Shown piece by piece: positions 6,382 to 6,409 of a stretch of 6,409 nucleotides of DNA. The stretch covers positions 1 to 6,409 of the forward strand of contig JAIRTS010000051.1 in the NCBI GenBank assembly GCA_031254795.1. The letters run 5' to 3'. Numbering within the stretch: position 1 is the first letter of the stretch; the number at the start of each line of letters is the position of its first letter. Under the pieces are notes generated by a model that worked only from the letters and a program-made list of their open reading frames with translations, was not told where the DNA came from and searched no databases. The DNA comes from Treponema sp. (GTDB taxonomy: Bacteria > Spirochaetota > Spirochaetia > Treponematales > Breznakiellaceae). Position numbers and translations under genes: made by a program.

Positions 6382-6409
6382 ACGAGCGGGATAGCAGACC
6401 TTTAGCGCG

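Noticed and set aside
1..6409. CRISPR arrays, tRNA or rRNA genes, toxin-antitoxin pairs, phage or defence genes
   Set aside because: No regularly spaced direct repeats, tRNA cloverleaf signatures or relevant protein motifs were seen on either strand.

Overview
The window looks like ordinary chromosome of a treponeme-like spirochaete, probably host-associated. Three things point that way. The serine hydroxymethyltransferase is the long (about 500-residue) form with an insert before the conserved GGHLTHG motif, as remembered from Treponema and Chlamydia. The chemoreceptor has the signalling-tip wording (LLSMNAAIEAAHAGEAGKG) typical of Treponema receptors. The coding sequence is moderately GC-rich with AAGGAG-type ribosome binding sites. 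This assignment rests on recalled family patterns, not on a search.

Layout: (1) 2-1216, minus strand: a complete Eis-like GNAT acetyltransferase with a C-terminal SCP2-like domain. (2) 1217-1471: a divergent intergenic region holding a 65-bp element (1330-1394) with 16-bp perfect terminal inverted repeats flanked by a 4-bp direct repeat ATTT, which looks like a miniature transposable element, followed by a possible promoter and a strong ribosome binding site for glyA. (3) 1472-2983, plus: glyA. (4) 3086-5287, plus: a two-TM methyl-accepting chemotaxis protein with a periplasmic Cache-like sensor, HAMP and cytoplasmic signalling domain. (5) 5284-5877, plus: pth, peptidyl-tRNA hydrolase, overlapping the receptor stop by ATGA. 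(6) 5977-6381, plus: a strikingly AT-rich small NTF2/SnoaL-like protein, probably acquired horizontally. The last 28 bases hold nothing I can call.

The genes do not form one pathway. glyA (one-carbon and glycine metabolism) and pth (recycling of peptidyl-tRNA) are housekeeping genes. The chemoreceptor and pth are almost certainly cotranscribed and translationally coupled. The Eis-like and NTF2-like genes are accessory. I found no CRISPR array, RNA gene, phage gene, complete IS or defence system. The points most worth a second look are the MITE-like element, the AT-rich island after pth with its GC-rich tail, and the unusual receptor-pth coupling. I see no convincing evidence of a new multi-gene system.
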